Shown: positions 12,379-24,463 of the stretch, in pieces | How the letters are laid out: each line of letters starts with the position of its first letter | Numbering within the stretch: position 1 is the first letter of the stretch | Source: Dama dama | Lineage: Eukaryota; Chordata; Mammalia; Artiodactyla; Cervidae | Assembly: GCF_033118175.1 (NCBI RefSeq) | Contig: NC_083701.1 | Span: forward strand, 53,023,001 to 53,087,000 | Length of the DNA: 64,000 nucleotides | Direction of reading: 5' to 3' | Translations under genes and position numbers: made by a program | Notes under the pieces: model-generated | Seen by the model: the letters and a program-made list of their open reading frames with translations, nothing else | Database searches by the model: none | Told to the model about the DNA's origin: nothing

Positions 12379-14191
12379 TGATCAAGATCTATGATAAATT
12401 GCAAATATGTTGGTTTTGAGTACAGAAGTGAGAGTATCACTCTGGAAGCTGTGAGATTTTGAGAATGGAGGATAGACTCAAGGATACCCACAGTGGAATC
12501 AGTGAAGCTCTTGTTGGAGAAGGAGACACACTTTAGTGAGTTAGATAAGAGATAATGGTGGCTTCACAAGGTTGGCAGCAACAGAGTTGCTAAGTCTCAA
12601 CATCAATCTCAATGGAAAAGCCAGAAGATAACAAACCTACTGATAGATTTGATGTAGAAAACTAAAGATGACCCAACATTCTGAGATGGTGCTAAATAAT
12701 GGGAAAGACTTCTTCATTGTGAGGAGAGGAGAAAGAAATCAAAGCCCATTTTGGATATGTTGTTTTAAATATTTATTCAATAGCCAGGCGGAACTAACAC
12801 ATAGACATTTAGATCATTTGGGTGTACACCTTGAGTTTGAGAGAGACAAAAAGCCAGCAATATGGATGTTACTTTAAGCCAAGCCTTGAATGAGATCACC
12901 ACAGACAGAGAAAATAGGAGATTCAAGTACAGAGCCCTGGAGCATTCTAAACACTTTAGAGGTCAGGAAGAGGAATTTCAGTGAAGGATACTGAGAAGGA
13001 CCAGACTGTGTGTTAGAAGCTCAAATCATGAATAACAAAAGATTGATTTTTTGTTTCGTGTTCTTCAAATACTAATCAGCTTTCCACTAAAGACTTTCGT
13101 TAACATATATACATCTACAATACATTGTTTATACAGAATTATTTTGAATGACCACACAGAGAATGGAAACAGGATTGGAAACGCTTCAACCACCCAGACC
13201 TAATGCAGGAACCTCCTGATAATCTGGCCCTATCCACTCCTCTTTGTTGATTCCATGTCTGCAGTGGGTTCCCAGGTTAAATTTTGCAGGAATAGGCTCA
13301 AGAAGTGCCCTGGATCTGGTGCTCAGCAAATGTAAGGTGTTCACAGAGTTATGCTGTATCCCACATTAGCACAAAGTGCACACCTTGGAGCAAATTGCCT
13401 GCCATTCACTTGTTTGTAATCCCTGCTGAAGTCAATGGCAATAGTGTTTAGAGTGAGAAAAATGGAAACTTAGAAAATAGGAGATGCCACAGAGAGAAAA
13501 CTGCAGAAGCCTCATAACGACACTGTTTCCATTCATCCATTTTAATTTACAAGCAAATGAAACTTTAAAAATTGATTATCATTTATTGACATTTATTCAG
13601 TTTAAGAATATTCTGAAGATATTTGATTCTGAATTATATTTAATTTATTTTTTGGTATGTAGAGAATGTGTTCAGTCCAGAATTGAGGAGCTATTTACTG
13701 AAAATTGTTTGTATAGTTAAAATCTCTCCAAATTATATCACATACAAATTTATCCTAGCATGCATAACTTCTAGCATCAGAATGAATAACTGCTAAAACA
13801 ATTTTAGAATTTAATAGTTTTAAAATGTTAACACTGATATTCATGTTTACCTTGCTTAACATGTTGCCTTTAGTGTTTTCTACAATTTTTTGTTCTATCC
13901 AGTGAATATACTAGATGTCAGTACTTTTTTCTTCTTTCTTCTGAAACTATTCCTTCTATCCCATATTCCTTTGGCATGGTTGCCAATGAATAAGAACTGC
14001 AGATACTTGTACCAGTTGTTCATGATGTTTACCCAAATCCTCATGTCTTCTTTTTCCAGGAATGTAGAAGACTTGTACTTTGTGGTCCCACTGAAGGATG
14101 AGGTCATGTGACAAGTTGGAGGCAAAAGTGACATGTGTCCCTCTGAGATCAGAGCATATAATTATGTATGTGAAGCCAGTTAGAGCTATCT
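12379..14191. other. Intergenic; possible ancient repeat at 12430-13010
   Basis: The block around 12430-13010 has the look of an old interspersed repeat (gatgagatcacc-like and gccctggagcattctaaaca strings), but I cannot name the family. From 13,040 to 14,190 it is AT-rich with no gene. Confidence 0.5.
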
Positions 14192-14201
14192 TTATTTCTG
14201 C

Positions 14202-14444
14202 TGGGGCTTCCCTGGTAGCTCAGATGGTAAAGAACCTGCCTGCAATGCAGGAGACTCAGGTTCAGTCCTTGGGCTGGGAAGATCCCCCTGGAGATGGGAA
14301 TGACTACACACTCCAGTATTCTTGCTGGAGAATTCCCTGGACAGAGGAGCCTGGCGGGCTAATCGATGGGGTTGTAAGGAGTCGGACATGACTATGTGAC
14401 TAACAGTTTCTATGTAACTATGTAACAAACACATTCAGTTTCAC
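14202..14444 (+). mobile_element. Bov-tA SINE
   Basis: ggcttccctggtagctcaga start, tRNA-like head, gtcggacatgactatgtgac end. Perfect 10-bp target-site duplication ttatttctgc at 14192-14201 and 14445-14454. Confidence 0.96.
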
Positions 14445-14454
14445 TTATTTCTGC

Positions 14455-16348
14455 CAAGGTGACTGGAAAATTTCTAAATGATGGCTACTCTGTCTGCCTC
14501 CATCTCTGAGTGACCACTATGAGCAGAGCTCACCTGCTGACCTATGAAAACATGTAGCTTAGAAAGAATCGTCCTAGTTTCAACTAATCATAATTGGGCT
14601 GTTTCTTGCTATAGCATAATCTAGCCTATCCTGTTTGAGACAATCCAGTCAATTATACTTTCAACTCTTTCCTAGGGCCTCTGCCACAAATCTTAATCTA
14701 GTAAAGGCCTCACATGGTTAAAAAAAAAACAAAAAACACATAATTACTTCTTTTCTCATATCCCTTAAAATTAAGACCAGGACTGTGACCTAGCAGTCCT
14801 CCATTATATTATTTTTCAGAGTGTAATGTTTTCCTAGCATTGCCTCTTGGACTGAAGTCACTACCTAAGGAGTTCATATACTCAGTCTTCATTTAATTAT
14901 CCTGGTAGCAGACAACTTAAGAAAATGCATAAGAAAAAACTTAAGCTGATCCCACAAATAATTCCTTTCCAGAGTTTCTATTCTTAAACTGATTATCTGT
15001 GTGATTTTGTTAAATCCTTCTTTGCATCTCTTGGGAACTTTTAAGGATGGTGCCTCCACTAACTCTAAAAGATTTTAGCTGTTGATCAGATAAATTTCAA
15101 CTCTCTACATTATAGGAATACATACCAGGCTGCTGGCAAATCTGAGTACATTACTGTGTGAGGACCATGACAGGTTCTGGGATGGATACCAGCCAGGATC
15201 CTTTTGGGGGACTGACTAGATTCTGGTCCATCGAGGGTTGTGCTCTTTCCTCTCCGTTCCTACACCTAGTGAGGGCGTTGTACACATTGACCTGCCAGTG
15301 ACTATCCTATCACCACACAGTGAGGACCTGTCCCAGAAGGAAAATGGCATAGAGAGAACAGAGCTAAGAAAAAGAACAGGCTCACAAGAGGGGCAAAGAG
15401 GGCTCATGACATCCATGGACTTGCACTGTGTCACACCGAATCTTTGGAGTCCCTAGGTTTGAGTAGAATTGGAGATTTTTTGTCTGTTTATTTATTTTGT
15501 TTTCACTTTACTGGAGTTAGTTTCGGTTGACTTACAGTGTCTGTTTTCCTGAATCCCCTTCCCCCATATAGTGGCAGGGCTCTCTCTTTTTGATTTCTGA
15601 GCAATAGTAATCACCAACTCAGAGAGGTCTTGTTTGGCCACCCCAGTGAAACTTCTTACTTTCGCATTTCCTGTATAAATAAGTTTGTGCTTGTCATTTG
15701 CATGCCCCTCTAGCAAGTAGGTTCTCATTCCCACAGCTCCCATGTCTAGTGTAAGCGTCAATGCATATTTGTTGAATACATGAATGGAAGAGTAAATGTA
15801 TAGCCATTTGGCCACATTTTGGCCTCCCTAATTCTGCTTTTTCCTTCTACCCACAAGACCCTTATCTATATATCCAATATGAAAATGCTCTTATGACCAG
15901 ATAAGAGCATTAAATGGATAATAATTTTAACTTTCCCACTTTTCCTGCCTAATTAAAGTTTCTTTGTAGTAGGTTCACCTTGAAATCTAGTATAGTTTTA
16001 CAAAGCTACACTAACTTTCAGAGTTACCTGTGTATTATTTAGTAAATTACTGCTTCGGTACATTTTTATAGATTCAGTACTTAAATACTTCAGTGTACTA
16101 GTTGACTAAAGTATGCCACTGTGGCAATTGAAACAACAACCAAAAGAAACCCACAAATCTTCCAAAAGTGCTTAAGTCCTTAAAAGAAAGTAGCCAGGAC
16201 AGAGAGTAGATACACTTCTCTTTCTTCCCTAATTTTTATTGTGTTATCACTACTCAGCATAACAAACCCTTCTCCCCAGACTACTTCCCTCCTGTGTTCA
16301 CTGACAGCAAAATCACAATTAATCACCTAAATATGCGTTTTATACATA
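14455..16348. other. Intergenic, no gene seen
   Basis: Two overlapping 72-codon frames at 15216-15456 (one per strand) and a 107-codon minus frame at 15492-15815 have no recognisable motifs. The 15,740-15,790 part resembles an old repeat tail (gcatatttgttgaatacatg). Confidence 0.55.
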
Positions 16349-16561
16349 TGTGTGCATGCTTAGTTGCTCAGTTGTGTGTGACTCTTTGCAACCCCATGGA
16401 CTGTAGCCCGCCAGGCTCCTCTGTCCATGTGGATTCTCCAGGCAAGAATACTGCAGTGGGTTGCCATGCCCCCTTCCAGGGTATCTTCCCAACCCAGGGA
16501 TCGAACCCAGGTCTCCAGCATTGTAGGCAGATTCTTTACCATCTGAGCCATCAGGGAAGCC
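16349..16561 (-). mobile_element. Bov-tA SINE
   Basis: Reverse-complement, nearly full length: cttagttgctcagttgtgtg to ccatctgagccatcagggaa. Flanked by similar strings, acatatgtgtgcatg on the left and acatatgtgcatg on the right, a likely target-site duplication. Confidence 0.95.
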
Positions 16562-16955
16562 CATTACATATGTGCATGTACATGCATATATGCATATGCA
16601 TTTGCCTAGGAAATGATGTGTTGTCTCCAGAATCATATTAGTATAAATTAAATCAAATGATCATGCAGTATTAAGGGCACATCTATTTTCTCCTTTCACA
16701 TATCCCTACAAAAAGAAAGTTGTCTTAAATGATAAATCCGCAAGGTAAGAGAAAAAAAGAGAGAGAAAAAAACAGCAATAAAGTTTTGGAAGTTGAAAAG
16801 CAGGCATAACTGAGAAAGTAAAATCTTAAACTGCAATGAGGAAATCCAAGAAGCAACTCAGTTAACAGTGCAGAGCCACCAAGAGCTCTGGAATTGGCAG
16901 CTGTCAGTTCTTCTGGAAGTTGGAGTGAAAAGCAGTGATTAGTAAGGAGGGTTAC
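16562..16955. other. Intergenic, nothing recognisable
   Basis: AT-rich sequence with a purine-rich stretch near 16750-16775; no coding or RNA feature. Confidence 0.6.
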
Positions 16956-17271
16956 AGCAAGGAGATCAAGCCAGTCAATCCTAAAGGAAATCAAACTTGA
17001 ATATTCACAGGAAGGAATGATGCTGAAGCTGAAGCTCCAATATTTTGGCCACCTGATGCAAAGAGATGACGCATTGGAAAAGACCCTGATGCTGGGAAAG
17101 ATTGAGGGCGGGAGGAGAAGGGGGTGACTGAGATGAGAGGGTTGGATGACATCACTCAATGGACATGAGTTTGAGCAAACTCTGGGAGATAGTGGAGGAC
17201 AGGCAAGACTGGCGTGCTGCAGTCCATGGGGTCACAAAGTCAGACACGACTTAGCAACTGAACAACAACAA
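16956..17271 (+). mobile_element. BovB 3' fragment
   Basis: gcaaggagatcaagccagtc through ggccacctgatgcaaagaga to a (CAA)n-type 3' terminus (ctgaacaacaacaa). Confidence 0.93.
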
Positions 17272-18397
17272 TAGAACTTCTAGGATCCTACTATGAGGAA
17301 ATCTGGGCAATGTAGTTTTTAGCTTTCCAGCCCAAAGCCAATATAATAGGTTTGGAATTAATGCATCACACAAAGTGTCAAAAATATATTTCCCAAGCAT
17401 TGGAAGGGTATATTTCTTTCAAATATGAATTAACCAAGAGAGAGGAAATATATGGTATAGGAAACAATAGCACCCCCATGGGCAAGAAGGAGAATTCAAA
17501 CCAGGTTAGGTAGGTCCGAAGACCCTGGGCAAGTCTTTTTCAGGAAGATAGAATAAATAGACTACCTAAAGTGTCCACAGTCCTGATTTTTAATGGGCAA
17601 CAACTTTAAGACTGAAATTTGCAATAAATACATAGAAAACCAAGCAAACAATAAAACATGATGACTTCCAAGAAAAAACAATGAACAAGAAAGGAACATT
17701 AGCCAAGGTTAACTGTCTCAGCGTATGTTACCTGACTTGGCATATATGATATATCTTCAAAAAGGAAAGAGTTAACTCCTTTTTTTCTCTAATGCCTAAA
17801 ACTGAAAAAAAAAAAATCAAGGAATAGCAATGAATGTGTTATTTGAAGCATCAAATAGTAAATAGTATTTGAAGCATCAAAAAGATAAATAGTAAAATAA
17901 TCAACTAAAATTAGGTATGTGTAATTGCTTTAGGGAAAAATATTGGGGAAAAGCAGCAGGCAATTTTGGTTTTCTGTATCTAATCTTGCACAATTAGATG
18001 ACTATTTAAGCTATGTACGTTTATTTATTTGGTAAAATGAAAATTGGCATGAGGGGAGGGTGAGGATTGAGAAATCAGTTATAGCTCTTTATATAGTCCT
18101 TTATATAATCTTAACATGAATCTCTTCTACAAAGGCATTCAAACATTTCCCAAACTATTCCCACAATCAACTCCTCTTTTAACTTTAGTTAGGTCTGAAA
18201 GAGCAAAGGCTGGTAACAAGATGACAGATGATTCAGCAGCTGCTCTGAAAATGTTCACACGCTATTGACTTTTGAGAATTCATTAATCATTCACTAGATG
18301 GGGCTAACACACTGTAGAGAGTGACAACGAACTAAAATATTTTATTTGCAAGTAATCCATATTTGAATTAAACTGTGTAGATTTGCTAAACGGACAT
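17272..18397. other. Intergenic, nothing recognisable
   Basis: AT-rich; short imperfect duplication of gaagcatcaaatagtaaata near 17846-17890; A-run at about 17803-17814. No gene. Confidence 0.6.
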
Positions 18398-18408
18398 TTG
18401 AGATCAGA

Positions 18409-18715
18409 CATGCGTGCATGCACAGTTGCTTCCGTCCTGTTGGACTCTGAGACCCTATGGACCGTTCTTTGCCCTTACTCTAAAGATCAGCACTTCATTC
18501 TTGCTTCTTGCTAAGTTGATTCAGTTGTGTCCAGTTCTTTGCGACCCTATGGACTTGTAGCCCACCAGGCTCCTCTGTCCGTGGGATTCTCCAGGCAAGA
18601 ATACTGGAGTGGGTTGCTGTACCCTCCTCCAGGGGATCTTCCCGACCCAGGGATCAAACTCATGTCTCAAGTTTGCTGCATTGGCACCTTACCACTAGCG
18701 CCACCTGGGAAGCCC
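18409..18715 (-). mobile_element. Bov-tA SINE with an extra partial monomer
   Basis: A nearly full reverse-complement Bov-tA occupies about 18510-18715. A second partial SINE 3' part lies at 18409-18470 (gttgcttccgtcctgttgga and following). One target-site duplication, ttgagatcaga/ttgagattaga (18398-18408, 18716-18726), encloses both. Confidence 0.9.
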
Positions 18716-18943
18716 TTGAGATTAGATAACATATTACAAAAATTCTAGTAAATTATTTTGTATTTTCTTTGTATTATCTTTGTATTGTAAATACAAAGGA
18801 ATTTTGCATGTAATTGAAAAAGCAAAATATTATTATAGAATCTTAGGTTAAAAAAAAAAACTTTAGTAAATATCTAGTTGAACTCTCTGTGTGTGTAGGA
18901 AAACTATAGTCCAAACATAAAGCCCTTGGCTGCTGCAGAGCCT

Positions 18944-19180
18944 GGTTTTGTTGCTCAGTCGCTCAATTGTGTCTGACTCTTTGCGACCCCATAGACTGCA
19001 GCACGCCAGGCCTCCCTGCCCTTCACCATCTCCCAAAGCTTGCCCAAACTCATGTCCATTGAGTTGGTGATGCCATCCAACCATCTCATCCTCAGTCAGC
19101 CCCTCCTCCTCCTGCCCTCAATCTTTCCCAGCATCAGGGTCTTTTCCAACGAGTCAACCCTTTGCATCAGGTGGCCAAAT
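18944..19180 (-). mobile_element. BovB 3' fragment
   Basis: gttgctcagtcgctcaattg through catgtccattgagttggtga to tttgcatcaggtggccaaat. Only the last roughly 240 bp of the element. Confidence 0.92.
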
Positions 19181-19205
19181 TTTAGACCCTGGGATAATAG
19201 CCAAC

Positions 19206-19427
19206 GGCTTCCCAGGTGGCTCAGTAGGTAAAGAAACTGCCTGCAATGCTGGAGACACAGGAGACACAGACTCCATCCCTGGACTGGGAAGGTCCACTGG
19301 AGGAAAGCATGGCAACCCACTCCAGTGTCCTTGTCTAGAGAATTCCATGGACAGAGGAACCTAACAGGCTACAGTCCATGGGGTCACAAAAAATCGAACC
19401 CAATTAAAACGACAGAGCACACAGACA
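19206..19427 (+). mobile_element. Bov-tA SINE
   Basis: ggcttcccaggtggctcagt start, contains an agacacaggagacacag duplication in the anticodon-arm region, and a degenerate 3' end. It lies 25 bp from the BovB fragment. Confidence 0.93.
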
Positions 19428-19775
19428 GTGGCCAATCTAAAGACCCAAATCTGAAAGTCCACCACCCTGGGGCACGTAGGCAATCAGTTAACAAACACAT
19501 AGTGTCATTGGGCCGGACACCGGGTTTAAGAAAGTTAGAAGGTAAATGAAATTCTATTCTGCCTTAAAAGGAACAAATAAATGAGAAAGGTAAATGTCCA
19601 GCAAATACAAGGGAGTTAGCAAAGCTTAGGGTGGGGGGAGTTGTTAGAAGCGGGGCCGCTCTGTGTTCAGTGTGTAAGCTTCCAAATTAAGAATTAGTCA
19701 TGGTTTCCTAGGAAATTCAGTTTTAAGAAGCGTAGGCTGATTCCACTGGGAAAGGAAAGCAGGAGAGTTGACGAG
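19428..19775. other. Intergenic, nothing recognisable
   Basis: Mixed composition; no coding frame, RNA or repeat that I can name. Confidence 0.6.
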
Positions 19776-19782
19776 ATGCAAG

Positions 19783-19937
19783 TACGAAGTGCTAACTTGC
19801 TTCAGTCATGTCCGACACTTTTGGGACCCCATGGACTGTAGCTTGCCAGCCTCCTCTGTCCATGTGATTTCCCAGGCAAGAACACTGAAGTGGGTTTCCA
19901 TTTCCTTCTCCAGGGATCTTCCCAACCCAGGGATCAA
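19783..19937 (-). mobile_element. Truncated Bov-tA SINE
   Basis: ttgcttcagtcatgtccgac to cccaacccagggatca. The tRNA-like head is missing. Flanked by a 7-bp repeat atgcaag (19776-19782, 19938-19944). Confidence 0.9.
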
Positions 19938-20084
19938 TGCAAGGGTTGCATTTAAACACTTTTATAGAGAGAAACCTTATTTCAGCACGGCAATATATAA
20001 ACTTCATAATGTTTAATTTTATTAAAACAAGATTTATTTTACCTTTACCAAGATATCTTTACCACCAAATAGGCAAACACTTTA

Positions 20085-20390
20085 AAAAAATTGGTATGCT
20101 CTGTATTGATGAATTTGCAGAGAAACACCCTCATTCATATGTATTTACTACTGATGGGAATCTAAATTGTCTGAGGTTTGTCACCAAAAATTTGTAAGAT
20201 ATATATTCCTTTGACTTATTATTTCTATTTCCAAAATTTATCTTAAACACTGACTTATGTAAATGTGCAAAGTCATATTTATAGATATTTATGGTAGCAA
20301 TATATATATATAGATAATGAAAAACTTTGAAACTAAATACCTAACAATTGTAAATTGGATAAAGAAATGTTACATTAATTTCTCTCTGAG
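20085..20390 (+). mobile_element. Ancient LINE-1 ORF2/3' region fragment
   Basis: Degenerate match to the L1 ORF2 end: actgatgggaatctaaattg, tatttccaaaatttatctta, tatttatggtagcaatat and a gaaactaaatacctaacaat segment. A further piece at 21110-21245 (gaaatggaaatatgtccaaa, gagaaaagcaaataacagag) lies beyond the intervening SINE. Confidence 0.6.
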
Positions 20391-20589
20391 TCGCTTGTTC
20401 ATCATTTTATTTCCTAGGACCCATTCTTTATTCATCTATCTGTAAACAGAAAAGAATTCTAGCAGCCTCTTCACATGGCGACAGTACCCTCCTTCACCTA
20501 AGTTGACTGGACCAACGATGGTCCTCAGTGGTCCAAACTGCAGCTTTTCCTCAGAATTTAGAATCATAACTAAAAGTAAAAGGTTAGTG

Positions 20590-20813
20590 TCTGCATATGT
20601 GTTCAGTCACTTCTGTCGTGTCCAACTCTTTGTGACCCCATGGACTGTAGCCAGCCAAGCTCCTCTGTCCCTAGGATTCTTCAGGTAAAAATACTGGAGT
20701 GGGCTGCCACGCCCTCCTCCAGGGGATCTTCCAGACTCAAGAATCAAACCTGAGTCTCCTGCATCTCCTACACTGTAGGCGAATTCTTTACCACTGAACC
20801 ACCAGGGAAGCCC
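20590..20813 (-). mobile_element. Bov-tA SINE
   Basis: cagtcacttctgtcgtgtcc to ctgaaccaccagggaagccc, full reverse-complement body with tRNA-like head. Confidence 0.95.
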
Positions 20814-21245
20814 CTAATAATGTGCATATTTGAGCTCTATTACTGTATAGACTTTCTGTTCTGTGAACTGTGTAGTCAATGTGAGCCATTTTGCAAGGAA
20901 ATGGGGGTGGGGGGGTTAAAAAGAAGATGCCTGGATAAAACCAAGAGTATGGTTACTCATCTTTGCGTGCTTGCTCTTAAGATCACAGGACTGTTCCCCT
21001 GTTCTTGATTACATGAGAGAGTGTTGCTTTGTTATAACATAGTGATACTTTTGAATCAGTTGGCTCAAAATGTATTTTTCTATCTTGCAGTAAAATGAGC
21101 CCTATTTATATATATGCCTGAAGGGCAGTACTACGCATCTATCAGAGATTACCATGCACACATATTGAAATGGAAATATGTCCAAAATACGTAAGTGAGA
21201 AAAGCAAATAACAGAGCATTGTGTAGCATTCCATTAGAATCTACC

Positions 21246-22548
21246 TAGCTACCCCTAAACTACTTGAAATATGCAAAGTTCAGTCTCGTCTTAACACCCA
21301 TATCCCACCTTATGAAGGACTGACTCCTACCCTCCATCGCTGAGTCTCAGTCTGACTAACTAAATGCTGACCTATCCTCCTGCAAAGAAAATCATTTGAG
21401 ATGCCACACTGAGGAAGACATAGATTCAAGATCTTGTTCGTGGAAAGCCTGGCAAAGAATTAAATATAGAACTAGATATCTATCTAGAGAGAGACTTGTT
21501 CATAGGAAGGGTGTCAAGGAATTGAATATTTTCATCAGATCTGATGAAGCTGTGCTTACATTACACATTATCGTGTTGCCTGGAAACAAATCTGAAAATA
21601 TTCAGCCTGTAGGTCTCCTGGATGTCATATCTGCATCCCTTGGTGTTGAATTTACTGTGAGAATTCTGACTATATTATTCTTTCCACAAAATCCCTATCC
21701 TTCTAAGAGGACTATGATGTATATTATTATAGAAGGTAATATCTTTGTTATTAATTGAAATTTCCCTCCCTCATGTTTCCTTGTTGCCCCTTCATTCTCC
21801 TAACATTCTGTCAGCAATGATAGTTTTCTATTGACACTATCTTCAAAGACAGTCAGTTCTTTGGTCTGTGTAATTCTCTCCTCCAGTCAAGCCCTTGACA
21901 TATAATACTAAGGAAAATGTTTCCCTTGAGTGCTTGACCTCCTGTCAGAAAATGAAATATATTCTTTCAGGAGAGGGTTCTAGGATGAATAATCCGGATG
22001 AATCATCACCCTTGTGGGTTTAGGAATTCCAGCAACCAAAGAGTCAAGGTTTCTCATATGCTTTCAATTTAATCAAAGTGTGCAGCAAACACATGCCCTG
22101 CACATAGAGCATGCAAAATAAGTCGTCGTTGGATTCCATCCCTGCATCACATAATTGAAATCTTTTATAAAGTTGTTCAGTCATTTCACCAATTCTTGGC
22201 ACAATAGCCATTTCTCTTTACAAGCAGTATTTTCCAACTATTTCAGCCCGCGAAACATTTCCATCCTTTTAACCATTTGGAACACTTATTGGGAGTCAGA
22301 AAAAGGGTAATGCTAAAAACAAACTCACCCATTTGTACACACTCTTCCCACTATAAGATAATAAACATTAATTATCTTAGGAGATTATGGAAATAACACA
22401 GGTTTGGAATCAGTGAATCTGGCTTCAAAACATGTTTTAAAAAGTGCCAACAAGGTGACAAGTCATTTCACTTCTCTGTGACACAGTGAATTCATTAGTT
22501 AATAAATAAAGAGTTGGGCACTACTGAGTGACTAACACTAACTATAAT
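21246..22548. other. Intergenic, no gene seen
   Basis: A 120-codon plus frame (21396-21758) has no recognisable domain and sits in ordinary AT-rich sequence, so it is probably chance. Confidence 0.55.
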
Positions 22549-22770
22549 AATAATAAATGGGTAACTTGACTGGGTACTTCATGTGAGACTCTGTCCTAAG
22601 CACTTCTCATGTACTAACTTATCTGACTCTCATTAAAAGCTTTATAAGTTGCAATTACTAAACTTTCACGGGTGAAGAATCTGAGGCACTGAAAGGCGAG
22701 TAACTTGGACATAGTCACACAGTTGTACCCAGCACATCCAAGATTTGAACCCAGAAAGTATGGTACAGAG
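22549..22770 (-). mobile_element. MIR SINE relic
   Basis: Reverse MIR order: gtcctaagcacttctcatgt, gtgaagaatctgaggcactg, acatagtcacacagttgtac and ccaagatttgaacccagaaa. Confidence 0.75.
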
Positions 22771-22848
22771 GCTACATGCTCAGCAATCTCAGAGTTCAAA
22801 ATGGAGCTAGTACATTTTCAAAAGGCTTTTCTAAGGTTTAAATGAGAG

Positions 22849-23068
22849 CTGTGGTGGTGGTTGTTCAGTTGCTAAGTCGTGTCCGACTCTTCTGTGACCC
22901 CATGGACTGAAACCCTCAGGCTTGTCTCTCCTTGGGGTTTCCCAGGTGAGAATAATGGGAAATGGTTGCTATTTCCTTCTCCAGGAGATCTTCCCAACCC
23001 AGGGATCGAACCCCTGTCTCCTGTATTGGCAGACAGATTCTTTACCACTGAGCTACTGGAGAAGCCCT
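22849..23068 (-). mobile_element. Bov-tA SINE
   Basis: gttgctaagtcgtgtccgac to ccactgagctactggagaag. Target-site duplication aaatgagag at 22840-22848 and 23070-23078. Confidence 0.95.
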
Positions 23069-23244
23069 AAAATGAGAGAGTATACCTAAAATACTCAAGA
23101 CAAAAGTGCTTGGCAAAGTAGAAAATCAGTAATATTAGTTGTCTGATAATTTGCAATTTGATAATATACAAATTTCATCCCATTTTTCCTATTGGTAAAC
23201 TTATAGCTTCATCAGTCTCCCTCAGTTAAAAAAAATAAGAGAGA

Positions 23245-24463
23245 GGAGGAGCCAAGATGGCGGAGGAGCAGGACGGGGAGACCACTTTCTCTCCTACAAG
23301 TTCATCAAAAGAATAACTGAACGCAGAGCAAACTTCACAAAACAACTTCTGATCGCTAGCTGAGGTCATCAGGCGCCCAGAAAAGCAGCCCATTGTCTTC
23401 GAAAGGAGACTTTTACGATTTTTTAATTAGGGGGAAAAAGAAAAAAGAAAAAAAATTTTTTTTTCTTTTTTTTTTCTTTTTCTTTCTTTTTTTTTTTCTT
23501 CTTTTTCTTTCCTTTTTCTCTTCTATTTTCTATTTTTCTTTTTCTCTTATTTCTTTTAAAGTCCTCTAGTACTCCTCTACTACTCCTTAATTTTCATTTT
23601 CAATACACTATAACCTTACAAAAAAAAAAAAAGAAGAGAAGCCCTATTTTTAAACCGAAGATTATTCTCTCCCAATCTTGACTCTCTGTTTTCTACCTCA
23701 GAACACCTCTATTTCCTCCTTTCCCCTTCTCTTCCCAATCCAATTCTGTGAATCTTTGTAGGTGACTGGGCTACGGAGAACACTCTGGGAACAGACAGCT
23801 GCGTAGATCTGTCTCTCTCCTCTTGAGTCCCCCTTTTTCTCCTCCTGTTCATCTCTATCTCCCTCCTCCCTCTCCTCTTCTTCATGTGACTCTGTGAACC
23901 TCTCTGGGTGTCCCTAACGGGGGAGAATCTTTTCGCCATTAACCTAGAAGTTTTCTTATCAGGGCTGTATAGTTGGAGAAGTCCTGAGACTACAGGAAGA
24001 ATAAAACTAAAATCCAGAGGCAGGAGACTTAAGCCCAAAACCTGAGAACACCAGAAAACTCCTGACTACAAGGAACTTTAAGTAATAAGTGACTGTCCAA
24101 AAGCCTCCATACCTACACTGAAACCAACCACCACACAAGAGCCAATAAGTTTTAGAGCAAGACATACCACGCAAATTCTCCAGCAACGCAGGAACATAGC
24201 CCTGAACATCAACATACAGGCTGCCCAAGGTCACACCTAACACATAGACCCATCTCAAAACTCATTACTGGGCACTCCATTGCTCTCCAAAGAGAAGAAA
24301 TCAAGTTCCACGCACCAGAACACTGACGCAAGCTTCCCTAACCAGGAAACCTTGACAAGCCAATCGTCTAACCCTACCCACTGGGTTAATCCTCCACAAC
24401 AAAAAGGAACCACAGACCTCCAGAATACAGAAAGCCCACTCCAGATACAGCAATCTAAACAAG
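23245..24463 (+). promoter_or_regulatory. L1 5' UTR (internal promoter region)
   Basis: Begins at the ggaggagccaag terminus and ends at the ORF1 ATG. It contains an A/G-rich run followed by a T/C-rich run (23430-23560). In L1s the 5' UTR carries the internal promoter; the start point here is inferred from family knowledge. Confidence 0.75.

Noticed and set aside
14205..14290. tRNA-like A and B boxes
   Set aside because: They belong to the tRNA-derived head of Bov-tA SINEs here and in the other SINE copies; no cloverleaf with an acceptor stem, so not a tRNA gene.
15216..15456. Overlapping 72-codon frames on both strands
   Set aside because: No recognisable protein, no splice context, no conservation that can be judged from one sequence.
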